DNA of 64,000 nt from Syntrophotaleaceae bacterium (lineage in GTDB: Bacteria > Desulfobacterota > Desulfuromonadia > Desulfuromonadales > Syntrophotaleaceae), in assembly GCA_041390365.1 (NCBI GenBank), contig JAWKQB010000002.1, forward strand, positions 624,001 through 688,000, read 5' to 3'. Below, in pieces: positions 1 to 8,259 of this stretch. The notes under the pieces were generated by a model. The model did not search any database. It was not told the DNA's origin and saw only the letters and a list, made by a program, of their open reading frames with translations. Both the position numbers and the translations under genes were made by a program. Position 1 is the stretch's first letter, and each line of letters opens with the position of its first letter.

Positions 1-339
1 GCCAGAGGGGATCTGTCGGGAATCGAACTTGAATGGCACGACAAGGCGGCCGTCTGCGTGGTCATGGCCGCCGGCGGTTACCCCGGTTCCTACGAGAAGG
101 GCTTGAAAATCGAAGGACTGGAGCAGGCCGCGGCCATCGAGGATGTCGTCGTCTTCCATGCAGGGACTGCATTCAAGGATGGTCAGGTGGTGACTTCGGG
201 CGGGCGGGTTCTCGGCGTGACCGGACTCGGAACGACGGTGGCCAAGGCCATCGACAACGCCTACGCCGGAGTGAAGGCCATCAGTTGGCCGAAAGCGCAC
301 TTCCGCAGCGATATCGGCCGCAAGGCGCTGAATCGGTAG
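1..339 (+). CDS. purD: Phosphoribosylamine-glycine ligase, C-terminal part (5' truncated by window edge)
   Basis: The reading frame is open from base 1 and ends at 339, giving about 112 residues that match the C-terminal end of PurD (GAR synthetase), which ligates glycine to phosphoribosylamine in purine synthesis. Recognisable stretches are the VCVVMAAGGYPGSYEKG segment and the closing G-T-T-V-A-K-A-I-D-N-A-Y region typical of the family's last domain. The catalytic ATP-grasp core lies outside the window. purE follows after about 160 bases, as expected of a purine cluster. The identification is firm; the start is not visible. Confidence 0.93.
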   Translation, partial: ARGDLSGIELEWHDKAAVCVVMAAGGYPGSYEKGLKIEGLEQAAAIEDVVVFHAGTAFKDGQVVTSGGRVLGVTGLGTTVAKAIDNAYAGVKAISWPKAHFRSDIGRKALNR

Positions 340-471
340 CTTGTTGCTCGTAGCTCGTAGCTCGTAGCTCGTAGCTTGAGGCTTGAGGCTTGTGGCTTGT
401 GGCTTAGTGGCTTAGTGGCTTAGTGGCTGGTCAGGGTGTTGCGAGCAACTAGCAACGAGCTACGAACAACC
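336..471. repeat. Degenerate 7-8 bp tandem repeats with an inverted arm
   Basis: Downstream of purD there are four GCTCGTA units, two GCTTGAG, two GCTTGTG and three GCTTAGTG units in direct succession. The left end, TTGTTGCTCGTAGCTCGTAG (341-360), reappears inverted in slightly changed form at 449-470, so the tract could fold as a long imperfect hairpin at the purD 3' end. No coding signal is seen. Related GCTCGTGGCTAGTT units occur at 55276-55316. Confidence 0.8.
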
Positions 472-500
472 AGAATCTGTTTCTCCAAAGGAGTTTCTCC

Positions 501-1019
501 ATGACCAACCAACCCCTCGTCGGAATCCTGATGGGCAGCGACAGCGACTACGATATCATGGTCGAGGCCGCCCGGGCGCTGAAAGGTTTCGGCGTTCCTT
601 TTGAAATGATGGTTTCGAGCGCCCACCGCTCCCCCGAGCGGACCGGCGGCTATGCCCGGCAGGCGAGGGAACGGGGCATCCGGATCCTCATCGTCGGCGC
701 CGGCGCTGCAGCCCACCTGGCCGGAGTCGTAGCCGCCGAAACCACCCTGCCGGTGATCGGAGTGCCCATCGATTCCTCGGCCCTCAAAGGTCTTGACGCG
801 CTTCTGGCGACCGTCCAGATGCCCGCCGGGATCCCGGTGGCGACCATGGCCATCGGCAAAGCCGGGGCGCGGAATGCCGGGATTCTGGCCGTTCAGATCC
901 TCTCGACGACAGACGCCGGACTGGCCGGGAAACTTGCTGCTTTCAAAGCCGACATGGCCGAAAAGGTGGCCGAAAGATCACGCTCGATCCAGGAACGTCT
1001 GACCTCCGACGGCCTGTGA
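501..1019 (+). CDS. purE: N5-carboxyaminoimidazole ribonucleotide mutase (class I PurE)
   Basis: PurE converts N5-CAIR to CAIR in de novo purine synthesis as a cytosolic octamer. The 172-residue protein has the family's GSDSD motif at residues 12-16 and the SAHRSPER active-site loop near residues 40-47, followed by the GAGAAAHLAGVVA stretch. Length fits class I PurE (about 160-175). The ATG at 501 follows an AAAGGAG ribosome site. It lies downstream of purD, which acts earlier in the same pathway. No purK is visible in the window; it could lie elsewhere. Confidence 0.95.
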   Translation: MTNQPLVGILMGSDSDYDIMVEAARALKGFGVPFEMMVSSAHRSPERTGGYARQARERGIRILIVGAGAAAHLAGVVAAETTLPVIGVPIDSSALKGLDALLATVQMPAGIPVATMAIGKAGARNAGILAVQILSTTDAGLAGKLAAFKADMAEKVAERSRSIQERLTSDGL

Positions 1020-1067
1020 TTCCCCGGTTGGATCCCGTATCCGGCCGCTTTTTCCTGCGGAGTGGCA

Positions 1068-2465
1068 ATGCCTGTTGAAAAGCACAACCTGTTCAAGGAT
1101 TTAAAGGATTTTTTCTGCTCCCTTAAGCTGACTGTCGTTATCCTGCTGCTGCTCGCCGCCGCTTCCGTCGTCGGTACCCTGCTGCCGCAAAATCTTCCTG
1201 CGGAGCAGTATCGGCAGCAGTACGGCGAGGTGGGCTTCAAACTCTTCCAGGCGCTGCAGTTATACGATGTTTACCACTCCTGGTGGTTCATCGGCCTGCT
1301 TGGTATCTTCGCCCTGAATCTGACCGCCTGCTCCCTGCGTCGCCTGCCCGGGCTCTGGCGGAGCGTCACCCGACCGCCGCTTTTTGCCGAAGATGCCCTG
1401 CTGAACTCCCTGCCGTACAGCAGAACTTTCCAGACATCCTTGTCCCCTCAGGAAGCGAGAGCCAGCCTGGAAAAGGTGATAAGTCGCCATTTCGGCCGAT
1501 GCCGGGCAACGGAAAAGAACGGTGTCGTGTCCCTCTTCGCTCAGCGCCGCGTTTATGCCCGCTTCAGCGTCTATGTGACCCATCTGTCGATCCTGCTTAT
1601 TCTCCTCGGTGCCCTCATCGGTTCCCTTTGGGGATTCAAATCCTTTGTCACCCTTGTTGAGGGAGAATCGCTGGAAAAGGTGCCGGGCCCGCAGGGAAAC
1701 GAGTTGCTGTCCCTCGGTTTCAAACTCCGCTGCGACGCCTTCTCCGTTACCTTCTATGACGAGGAGCAAACCCGCCCGAAAGAATATCGGAGTCTGCTGA
1801 CCGTCCTCAAGGATGGCAGGGAGGTGCCCGGTTTGAGCCGGGTACCGGTGCGTGTCAATCATCCCCTGCAATACAACGGTCTGAGCTTCTACCAGAGCAG
1901 TTGGGGCAGGACCGCCCTGTTCAACTTCGGGGTCATTTCCGTGAAAACCGGCGAGGAATCGACCGTAACCGGGTACCCGGGACAGGTTATGCCTCTCCCC
2001 AACGGCGATGCGATTCAGGTTATCGACTTTTATCCCGCCTATCGGGACCAGGGGCCCGCTGCCATTTTGGCGGTCAGGGCTGCCGGAGGCGAGGTTTACG
2101 GGGCAGTCGCTCCCGAAACGGGGATCGGACCGGTCATGGACGACAGTGCTCCGTACCGGTTCCGCCTGCTGGATATGGAGGAACGGCACTATACCGGACT
2201 GCAGGTTAAGCGGGACCCGGGAGTGCCGGTGGTATGGGCCGGCTGCCTGTTTCTGGTGATCGGGTCTCTGAGTGCCTTCTTTTTATCCCACCAGCGGCTC
2301 TGGCTGGTTCTTCGACCGACTCCGAAGGGAACCGAGGCCCGGGTGGGAGCGGGTGCTCACCGCAATCAGCCGGCCCTGGCAAAAAAGTTCGAACGCCTCG
2401 GCCGGGATCTGGAAGAGAAGTTGAAGGAAAAAGTAGAAGGTGTTTTACAGGAGAAAAAGGGATGA
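1068..2465 (+). CDS. resB: ResB/Ccs1 cytochrome c maturation protein
   Basis: ResB and ResC (CcsA) form the system II complex that exports haem and attaches it to apocytochromes c. The protein is about 465 residues, with hydrophobic membrane segments near residues 20-42, 68-90, 165-190 and 385-410 and a large periplasmic domain between the last two, as in the ResB family. The ATG at 1068 is preferred because a GGAG precedes it by five bases; a GTG at 1062 is possible. The stop overlaps the next gene's ATG (ATGA), so translation of the pair is probably coupled. The downstream ccsA partner supports the call. Confidence 0.9.
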   Translation: MPVEKHNLFKDLKDFFCSLKLTVVILLLLAAASVVGTLLPQNLPAEQYRQQYGEVGFKLFQALQLYDVYHSWWFIGLLGIFALNLTACSLRRLPGLWRSVTRPPLFAEDALLNSLPYSRTFQTSLSPQEARASLEKVISRHFGRCRATEKNGVVSLFAQRRVYARFSVYVTHLSILLILLGALIGSLWGFKSFVTLVEGESLEKVPGPQGNELLSLGFKLRCDAFSVTFYDEEQTRPKEYRSLLTVLKDGREVPGLSRVPVRVNHPLQYNGLSFYQSSWGRTALFNFGVISVKTGEESTVTGYPGQVMPLPNGDAIQVIDFYPAYRDQGPAAILAVRAAGGEVYGAVAPETGIGPVMDDSAPYRFRLLDMEERHYTGLQVKRDPGVPVVWAGCLFLVIGSLSAFFLSHQRLWLVLRPTPKGTEARVGAGAHRNQPALAKKFERLGRDLEEKLKEKVEGVLQEKKG

Positions 2466-3307
2466 GCAGTGCACAGCTTTTCAACCTGGCCACGGCTGCC
2501 TATTTCGGAGCTATGGTATTGCTGGTGGTCTTTTGGGCCTCCAAGCGTTCCTGGATCGGCAGAGTCGGTCTCGGTGCAGTCTGGGCAGGTTTCGTACTCC
2601 ATACGGCAGCGATCACGCTGCGCTGGATCGAATCCTATCGTCTGCCGGGAAATATCGGGCGCGCTCCCATGACCAATCTCTACGAGTCCGTGGTTTTCTT
2701 CGCCTGGACGATCATTCTTATTTTCCTGGGTATCGATTTCAAGTACCGCAAACGGGTCATCGGCGTTTTCGTGGTTCCCATGGCGCTGCTCGCCATGTGC
2801 TGGGCCCAGTTTCGCGGGAACGCCGCTATTGAACCTCTGCTGCCGGCTCTGCAGAGCAACTGGCTGACCTACCACGTCGTGACCTGTTTTCTCGGGTACG
2901 CCGGTTTTGCCGTAGCCTTCGCGGTCTCCGTGATGTATCTGGTCAGGTCGGGTGCCGACGATAAAGGCAAAGAGGAAACCAGTCTTTTTCCCTCAGCTGA
3001 GGTCCTCGATGACCTCAACTACCGGGCGATCATGATTGGATTTCCCTTCCTGACCCTCGGTATCGTCACAGGTGCCGCCTGGGCCAACTATGCCTGGGGC
3101 ACCTACTGGAGCTGGGACCCGAAGGAAACCTGGAGTCTGATCGTCTGGTTCATCTACGCGGCCTTTCTGCATGCCCGCCTGACCCGGGGCTGGACCGGAC
3201 GGCGGGCGGCCTGGTTGTCGATCTTCGGTTTTGCCGCCACCCTCTTCTGCTACCTCGGCGTCAATCTGCTGCCAATGATTCAGAGTTTGCACAGCTACGC
3301 CGGCTGA
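2462..3307 (+). CDS. ccsA: ResC/CcsA haem-handling cytochrome c synthase subunit
   Basis: This 281-residue polytopic membrane protein is the partner of ResB in system II cytochrome c biogenesis. The diagnostic tryptophan-rich WWD-type loop is visible as WGTYWSWDPKETWSLIVW. Candidate haem-ligating histidines lie in the TYHV and LHAR segments and in the terminal LHSYAG. About eight hydrophobic segments are apparent. The start is the ATG overlapping the resB stop, preceded by AGGAG at good spacing; upstream extension in this frame merely overlaps resB. No other cytochrome maturation genes are nearby. Confidence 0.93.
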   Translation: MSSAQLFNLATAAYFGAMVLLVVFWASKRSWIGRVGLGAVWAGFVLHTAAITLRWIESYRLPGNIGRAPMTNLYESVVFFAWTIILIFLGIDFKYRKRVIGVFVVPMALLAMCWAQFRGNAAIEPLLPALQSNWLTYHVVTCFLGYAGFAVAFAVSVMYLVRSGADDKGKEETSLFPSAEVLDDLNYRAIMIGFPFLTLGIVTGAAWANYAWGTYWSWDPKETWSLIVWFIYAAFLHARLTRGWTGRRAAWLSIFGFAATLFCYLGVNLLPMIQSLHSYAG

Positions 3308-3316
3308 GGCGAAATC

Positions 3317-4060
3317 ATGACCGGTGAAAACGGATTGATACGGCCTGGGGAGACTCTGGACGAGCTGCTGCCGGGGGGATGGCGTATCATTCAGAAGCGG
3401 GACGGGTATCGCTTCTCCCTGGACCCGGTCCTCCTCTGCGCCTTCGCCGCAATCGGCTCCACGGACAAGATCTGCGATCTTGGTACCGGCAGCGGCGTGA
3501 TTCCGCTGCTTCTGGCCGGTGCAAACCCCGCCGCAACCATCCTCGGCATTGAAGTTCAGCCGGACCTGGCCGACCGGGCCCGTCGCAATGTGGAACTGAA
3601 CGGGTTGCGGGAGCGGGTGACCATTCTCGAGGTCGACCTGCGCCGAATCCGGGAAGCACTGCCGGCGGAAAGCTGCCGGGCGGTACTGGCCAATCCCCCC
3701 TACCGGCGGCCGGCAACCGGCCGCATGTCCCCTCATTCGGAACGGGCTCTGGCGCGGCATGAAGTGCAGGGCGGCCTGATCGACTTTGTCGATGCGGCGG
3801 CGTGGCTGCTGCCGACCGGCGGACGTTTTTTCCTGGTCTATCTGGCGGAGCGGATGGCGGAGCTGCTGGCGATCATGCGCCAGGGCGCCCTCGAACCCAA
3901 GCGGCTGCGATGCATCCACTCCAGATTTGGGGAAGAGGCGCGCATGGTTCTGGTGGAAGGGCGAAAGGGAAGCGGCCCCGGCCTGAAGGTGGAGCCGCCT
4001 CTGTACGTTTATGAAGGGGAGGATTACTCGCTCGAAATAAAAGCCATTTACGGTCGGTGA
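3317..4060 (+). CDS. TrmN6/YfiC-like SAM-dependent N6-adenine methyltransferase
   Basis: A 247-residue class I methyltransferase. The SAM-binding motif DLGTGSGVIPLLLAG lies around residues 53-68 and the NPPY amino-methyltransferase motif begins at residue 126, followed by a stretch (RRPATGR) typical of the tRNA1(Val) A37 methyltransferase (TrmN6) group. The family methylates adenine N6 on tRNA; substrate here is inferred. It starts nine bases after ccsA and probably shares its transcript. A different N6-adenine target (rRNA or protein) cannot be excluded from sequence alone. Confidence 0.8.
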   Translation: MTGENGLIRPGETLDELLPGGWRIIQKRDGYRFSLDPVLLCAFAAIGSTDKICDLGTGSGVIPLLLAGANPAATILGIEVQPDLADRARRNVELNGLRERVTILEVDLRRIREALPAESCRAVLANPPYRRPATGRMSPHSERALARHEVQGGLIDFVDAAAWLLPTGGRFFLVYLAERMAELLAIMRQGALEPKRLRCIHSRFGEEARMVLVEGRKGSGPGLKVEPPLYVYEGEDYSLEIKAIYGR

Positions 4061-4062
4061 AA

Positions 4063-4599
4063 TTACGTTCCTGAAGTCCCTGCTGTCCCTTTTTTTCCTG
4101 TTTTTTCCCGGGTCTTGGCCAGCTTCGCCTGACGCCTGAGCAGTTCCCGCAGCCTGTCCCGCAGTTCGACATCAGCCAGATTTGCAACGGTCTGCTCGAT
4201 GCGGGACTCCTCTTCAACCGAGAGATCGGCTTTTTGCCAGCCGAGTTCGGCAGGTTTGGGCGCAACATTTGCGTGATTTGCCCGGGGGCCGCCCTGGCGC
4301 AGATAGAGATCGCGGATCAGCGGTTCGCCGAGGGCGGCGTTCAGCCGGGCGATCAGTTTCGGCTTCAGCAACTGCAGCTGCTGCATCCAGACGCCGTGGT
4401 CGACCCAGACCTCGAGAACATCCTCCCGCATCCGCGCCGGCCGTGCCCGAGCAGCAATCTGCGGACCGACCACCTTTTCCCACAGCTGCCAGGCGCGATA
4501 GCGGCGCATCCGCTCGTTCAGTCCCCGTTTTTCTAAAAAACGGTTGATCACGGTGCCGAGGTTGTCGACCTTGCGGTTGCTGTCTTTTGGCTCACTCAT
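4063..4599 (-). CDS. DUF721 / DciA-like protein
   Basis: A 178-residue minus-strand protein with the DUF721 core (the RAWQLWEKVVGPQIAARA region, then a V-x-V-D...W-x-Q-Q-L segment) found in DciA, the widespread helicase-loading factor that recruits DnaB. The N-terminal half carries the conserved domain; the C-terminal third is charged, with arginine and lysine runs. The ATG at 4599 gives the start matching the domain; an in-frame upstream extension to 4752 would run into the ffh promoter region and looks non-coding. It is convergent with the methyltransferase gene and divergent from ffh. Confidence 0.75.
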   Translation of the reverse strand: MSEPKDSNRKVDNLGTVINRFLEKRGLNERMRRYRAWQLWEKVVGPQIAARARPARMREDVLEVWVDHGVWMQQLQLLKPKLIARLNAALGEPLIRDLYLRQGGPRANHANVAPKPAELGWQKADLSVEEESRIEQTVANLADVELRDRLRELLRRQAKLAKTREKTGKKGTAGTSGT

Positions 4600-4729
4600 G
4601 TTTGCAGGCTTCTCCGGTTGAGCCGGTGTCACTGATCGCCGGCGGTGACAGTCTAAAGGCCTCTTCCATCGGCTGTCAATCACCCAATGGCGCCGCCTTT
4701 TTCCGCAAAGGTTTCTTCGGGCTTTTTCC

Positions 4730-4758
4730 TTGACAAGGCAGCGGGGCTTCAATATAGT
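4730..4758 (+). promoter_or_regulatory. Sigma-70-type promoter for ffh
   Basis: TTGACA at 4730-4735 and TATAGT at 4753-4758 are separated by exactly 17 bases, close to the consensus, and lie about 47 bases upstream of the ffh start. The divergent dciA-like gene starts at 4599, so this is the intergenic control region. Confidence 0.8.
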
Positions 4759-4805
4759 TCGCTTTTACGCAATCCAGGGGTAGAAGTGCGCCCTGACGAG
4801 GAGCC

Positions 4806-6158
4806 ATGTTCGATAATCTGTCCGAAAAACTCGATTCGGTTTTCAAGAAACTGCGCGGACACGGGCGGTTGACCGAGGAGAATATCAAGGAGACCATGCG
4901 GGAGGTCCGTCTGGTGCTTCTTGAGGCGGATGTCAATTTTAAAGTGGTCAAGGACTTCGTTGCCTCGGTACGGGAGCGCGCCGTCGGCCAGGAGGTTCTC
5001 AAAAGCCTCAATCCTGCCCAGCAGGTCATCAAGGTGGTGCGCGACGAACTGGGCCGGTTGATGGGAGAAGGGGAGGACAACAGCCTCGATCTGGCCGCCC
5101 GCCCGCCGGTACCGGTGATGCTGTGCGGCCTGCAGGGCGCCGGCAAAACCACCTCCTGCGCCAAACTGGCCCTGCAGTTGCGGCGCCGCAAGCGCAACCC
5201 ACTGCTGGTGCCGGCCGACATTTACCGTCCGGCCGCCATCGATCAGCTCAAAACTCTGGGGCTTCAGCTGGGTATCGCGGTGTTCGATTCCCAGCCCGGC
5301 AAGGATCCTGTGCTGCTGTGCGAGGAGGCCCGCCGCTACGCCGAGCTGAACGGATACGATACCCTGATTCTCGATACCGCCGGTCGCCTGCACATCGACC
5401 AGGAGCTGATGGACGAGCTGGTGCGCATCAAGTCCTCGCTGCAGCCGCGGGAAATCCTGCTGGTGGCCGACGCCATGACCGGCCAGGATGCGGTCAACGT
5501 GGCCGAGAGCTTCGACCAGAAACTTTCGCTTACCGGCGTCATCCTGACCAAGCTCGACGGCGACGCCAGGGGCGGTGCGGCTCTGTCGATCCGGGCCGTA
5601 ACCGGCAAGCCGATCAAGCTGGTCGGCATGGGCGAAAAGCTCGATGCCCTGGAAATCTTCCATCCGGACCGGATGGCCCAGCGCATCCTCGGCATGGGTG
5701 ACGTGCTGTCCCTGATCGAAAAGGCCGAAGCGGCCATCGAACAGGAAGACGCCGTGCGCATGGAACAGCAGCTGCGGCAGGAGGGTTTCACTCTCGAAAC
5801 GTTCCGCGACCAGTTGCAGACCATCAAGAAGATGGGTAATCTCGAATCGATTCTCAAGCTGATACCGGGAGCCGGCAAGGCCATGAAGCAGATGGGCGAC
5901 ATGCAGCTTCCGGACAAGGAGATGAAGAAGATCGAGGCGATCATCAATTCGATGACGCCGCGCGAGCGACGGGACCAGAGAATCCTCAACGGCTCCCGCA
6001 GACTGCGGATCGCCAAGGGCAGCGGAACGACGGTGCAGGATGTCAATCAGCTCATGAAGCGCTTCACCGAGGCCCAGAAGATGATGAAGAAAATGCAGAA
6101 AATGGGCCCCAAGGGAATGAAGAACCTGTTGGGACCCGGAGGGAAAAGGCCCTTCTGA
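4806..6158 (+). CDS. ffh: Signal recognition particle protein Ffh
   Basis: Ffh binds 4.5S RNA and signal sequences of nascent membrane proteins and docks with FtsY at the inner membrane. The 450-residue protein has the N-terminal four-helix N domain, the GTPase G domain with P-loop GLQGAGKTT at residues 108-116, then DTAGRLHID and TKLDGDARGG motifs, and a methionine-rich M domain from about residue 300 (KKMQKMGPKGMKN near the end). Length is normal. It is the first gene of the block leading to rpsP-trmD-rplS, a common arrangement. No 4.5S RNA gene was found in the window. Confidence 0.97.
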   Translation: MFDNLSEKLDSVFKKLRGHGRLTEENIKETMREVRLVLLEADVNFKVVKDFVASVRERAVGQEVLKSLNPAQQVIKVVRDELGRLMGEGEDNSLDLAARPPVPVMLCGLQGAGKTTSCAKLALQLRRRKRNPLLVPADIYRPAAIDQLKTLGLQLGIAVFDSQPGKDPVLLCEEARRYAELNGYDTLILDTAGRLHIDQELMDELVRIKSSLQPREILLVADAMTGQDAVNVAESFDQKLSLTGVILTKLDGDARGGAALSIRAVTGKPIKLVGMGEKLDALEIFHPDRMAQRILGMGDVLSLIEKAEAAIEQEDAVRMEQQLRQEGFTLETFRDQLQTIKKMGNLESILKLIPGAGKAMKQMGDMQLPDKEMKKIEAIINSMTPRERRDQRILNGSRRLRIAKGSGTTVQDVNQLMKRFTEAQKMMKKMQKMGPKGMKNLLGPGGKRPF

Positions 6159-6165
6159 TTCGTCA

Positions 6166-6198
6166 GCTGATGGAGCTGAGCGGTATCAGCATTTTTTT
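6166..6198 (+). terminator. Possible intrinsic terminator or attenuator after ffh
   Basis: GCTGAT (6166-6171) pairs with ATCAGC (6185-6190) and is followed directly by a run of eight T. The stem is only six pairs with a 13-base loop, so termination may be partial and allow read-through into rpsP. Confidence 0.5.
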
Positions 6199-6240
6199 TG
6201 TGGCAATAGGTTCTCTAAGCAAATAAGATATCGACATCGA

Positions 6241-6257
6241 CAACGGGTTAGCCGTTG
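6241..6257 (+). promoter_or_regulatory. Hairpin just upstream of the rpsP ribosome site
   Basis: CAACGG and CCGTTG pair around a five-base loop, 12 bases before the AGGAGG of rpsP. It sits in the rpsP leader and could influence translation. Whether it is a true autoregulatory site is not known. Confidence 0.35.
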
Positions 6258-6281
6258 AGAAACATCCAGGAGGAACAGCAA

Positions 6282-6542
6282 ATGGCAGTAAAGATCAGAC
6301 TTGCCCGCGGTGGCGCCAAGAAGAAGCCTTTCTACCAGGTTGTGGTAGCGGACGAGCGTTTCCCGCGCGACGGTCGTTTTATTGAAAACCTCGGGCAGTA
6401 CGATCCCCGTCAGAACCCGCCGATGCTCACCTTGAGTGAAGACCGGGCGATCGACTGGCTGCAGAAGGGCGCGCAGCCGACGGAAACTGTCCGTCGCCTG
6501 CTGCGCAGCAGCGGTGTCTGGGCCAAGTTCAAGCAGGGCTGA
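6282..6542 (+). CDS. rpsP: 30S ribosomal protein S16
   Basis: An 86-residue basic protein with the S16 hallmark start AVKIRLARGGAKKKPFYQVVV and the ADERFPRDGRFIENLGQYDP segment. S16 is an early-assembly protein of the small subunit. The ATG at 6282 follows a perfect AGGAGG at 6269-6274; an in-frame TTG at 6255 would place that ribosome site inside the gene and is rejected. It heads the usual rpsP-khpA-rimM-trmD-rplS order. Confidence 0.97.
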   Translation: MAVKIRLARGGAKKKPFYQVVVADERFPRDGRFIENLGQYDPRQNPPMLTLSEDRAIDWLQKGAQPTETVRRLLRSSGVWAKFKQG

Positions 6543-6742
6543 AAAGCCCGGCGGATTCCGTTCCTGACGGAATGGAACCGCGCCTTATCCTGAAACATTT
6601 AATTTTTGCCCTGGCAGGGAACATGGAATCCTCATAGATATCCTGTTTTGCAGCCGGGGCGAAAACGTGTTTTCGGGATGAGGTTGCGACAATTTGGCAG
6701 CCGTGGCGGGAGCATTTCAGACCACAGGAAAAGGAATGATCT

Positions 6743-6976
6743 ATGAAAGAACTCATCGAATTCATTGCCAAGTCCCTGGTAGAAAATCCCGAAGCGGTAA
6801 CCGTTAGTGAGGAAGAAGGGGAGGATGGAGGGATCCTTCTGAAACTTGCGGCGGCACCCGAGGACATGGGCCGGATCATAGGCAAGCAGGGGCGGACGGC
6901 CAAGGCCATGCGTACCCTCCTCAATGCCAAGGCCACCCGTGAATCCAAGCGGGCCACGCTGCAGATCATGGAATGA
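6743..6976 (+). CDS. khpA: KhpA-type KH-domain RNA-binding protein
   Basis: A 77-residue protein made of a single KH domain, with the GxxG RNA-binding loop seen as GRIIGKQGRTAKAMR. KhpA proteins (formerly YlqC) bind RNA, often as a dimer or with KhpB/Jag, and are typically encoded between rpsP and rimM, exactly as here. The 200-base gap after rpsP contains a small hairpin (ATTCCGT/ACGGAAT at 6555-6573) but no T-run, so co-transcription is likely. AGGAAAAGGA precedes the ATG. Confidence 0.92.
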   Translation: MKELIEFIAKSLVENPEAVTVSEEEGEDGGILLKLAAAPEDMGRIIGKQGRTAKAMRTLLNAKATRESKRATLQIME

Positions 6977-6995
6977 GGCGATTGATTTCGGAGTG

Positions 6996-7535
6996 ATGAA
7001 CAGAAACGGTGTCGAGCCTGTGCTTCTCGGCGTGGTGATCGGTACCCACGGTTTGCGCGGCGATCTCAAAGTGCGCGCCCTCTCTCCGGATTTCAACCTG
7101 CTGCTGGACGTCAAGCGCGTCCTCCTCCGCCAGGGCAGCAAACCGGATGCGGTTTGCGGAGTGCGGCGGTCGACGGTTCACAAGGGAAACCTCATCCTCT
7201 TGCGGCTGGCCGAGTTCGAAACGGTTGAAGAAGCCGAATGGCTGAACGGAGCCGAAGTTCTGGCATATCGCGAAGATCTGCCCGCACCGGTCGACGGAAA
7301 GCGGTTCTGGTTCCAGCTGCAGGGTTTGACCGCAATTGACCGGCAGCTGGGGGAGCTGGGCGTTCTGGAGGACCTGTTCCAGACGGGTGCCCATGACATT
7401 TATGTCGTTCAGGGCCCCTACGGCGAGGTCATGATCCCCGCCGTGCCGCAGTTTATTGTGGAGGTCGATGAGGAACAGGGACGGATCCTGTTCGATCTAC
7501 CCGAGGGGCTGGTTCCGAAAAACGATGATCTTTGA
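6996..7535 (+). CDS. rimM: Ribosome maturation factor RimM
   Basis: A 179-residue protein with the RimM N-terminal barrel (LLGVVIGTHGLRGDLKVRAL) and C-terminal PRC-barrel (HDIYVV...G...MIPAVPQFI). RimM helps mature the 30S head around S19 and 16S rRNA helices. The ATG at 6996 is chosen; a GTG at 6993 directly precedes it and an upstream extension would overlap khpA. Its stop lies inside trmD: the two overlap by 11 bases, which suggests coupled translation. Confidence 0.95.
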   Translation: MNRNGVEPVLLGVVIGTHGLRGDLKVRALSPDFNLLLDVKRVLLRQGSKPDAVCGVRRSTVHKGNLILLRLAEFETVEEAEWLNGAEVLAYREDLPAPVDGKRFWFQLQGLTAIDRQLGELGVLEDLFQTGAHDIYVVQGPYGEVMIPAVPQFIVEVDEEQGRILFDLPEGLVPKNDDL

Positions 7536-8259
7536 TCTATTGACCCTGTTCCCCGGTCTGTGCCTGTCCCCTTTCGCCGACAGTATCCTCGGCAAGGCGA
7601 CGGACAGGGGTCTGATCCGGATAAATGCCCATAATCTGCGGGACTGGGCCGAAGGGCGGCATCGGGTGACCGACGATACGCCCTACGGCGGCGGTGACGG
7701 CATGGTGCTCAAACCGGAACCGGTGGCCAGGGCTCTGGCCGAACTGAAAAAGCTTTCTCCGCCGGCAAGAGTGCTGCTCATGACCCCTCAGGGGCAGCCT
7801 TTTCGCCAACGGGATGCGGCCCGACTGGCTGCACAAGACCGTTTGATTTTCGTCTGCGGACGGTATGAAGGTTTCGACGAGCGGATTCGCCCCATGGCCG
7901 ACGAGGAGTTTTCCCTCGGGGATTTTATTCTGACCGGCGGCGAGCTCGCGGCCATGGTGATGATCGATGCCATTGCCCGGCTGGTTCCCGGGGTGCTCGG
8001 CTCCAGCGGCAGCGCCGAAAGCGATTCCTTCTCCGACGGGTTGCTGGAGTATCCCCACTACACCCGGCCGGCCGAATTTCAGGGGATGAAAGTTCCCGAG
8101 GTCCTGCTCTCCGGCAATCATGCCGCGATCGCTCGCTGGCGGCGCCGCGAGCAGCTCCGTCGGACGCTGCAGCGGCGGCCCGATCTGCTGGAAGAGGCGC
8201 GGCTGAGTGAAGAAGATCTGGCCCTGCTGGAGGGCGTAAAACGGGAAGAGGGTCAGTAA
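7525..8259 (+). CDS. trmD: tRNA (guanine-N1-)-methyltransferase TrmD
   Basis: TrmD methylates G37 of tRNAs next to the anticodon and prevents frameshifting. The 244-residue protein starts MIFDLLTLFPGL, carries the GRYEGFDERI motif, and has the deep trefoil-knot SAM site GDFILTGGELAAMVMIDA followed by the GVLG-S-SAESDSF segment. Length is normal (about 240-250). The start lies within rimM, 11 bases from its stop; a longer frame to 7456 is only overlap with rimM. Confidence 0.97.
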   Translation: MIFDLLTLFPGLCLSPFADSILGKATDRGLIRINAHNLRDWAEGRHRVTDDTPYGGGDGMVLKPEPVARALAELKKLSPPARVLLMTPQGQPFRQRDAARLAAQDRLIFVCGRYEGFDERIRPMADEEFSLGDFILTGGELAAMVMIDAIARLVPGVLGSSGSAESDSFSDGLLEYPHYTRPAEFQGMKVPEVLLSGNHAAIARWRRREQLRRTLQRRPDLLEEARLSEEDLALLEGVKREEGQ

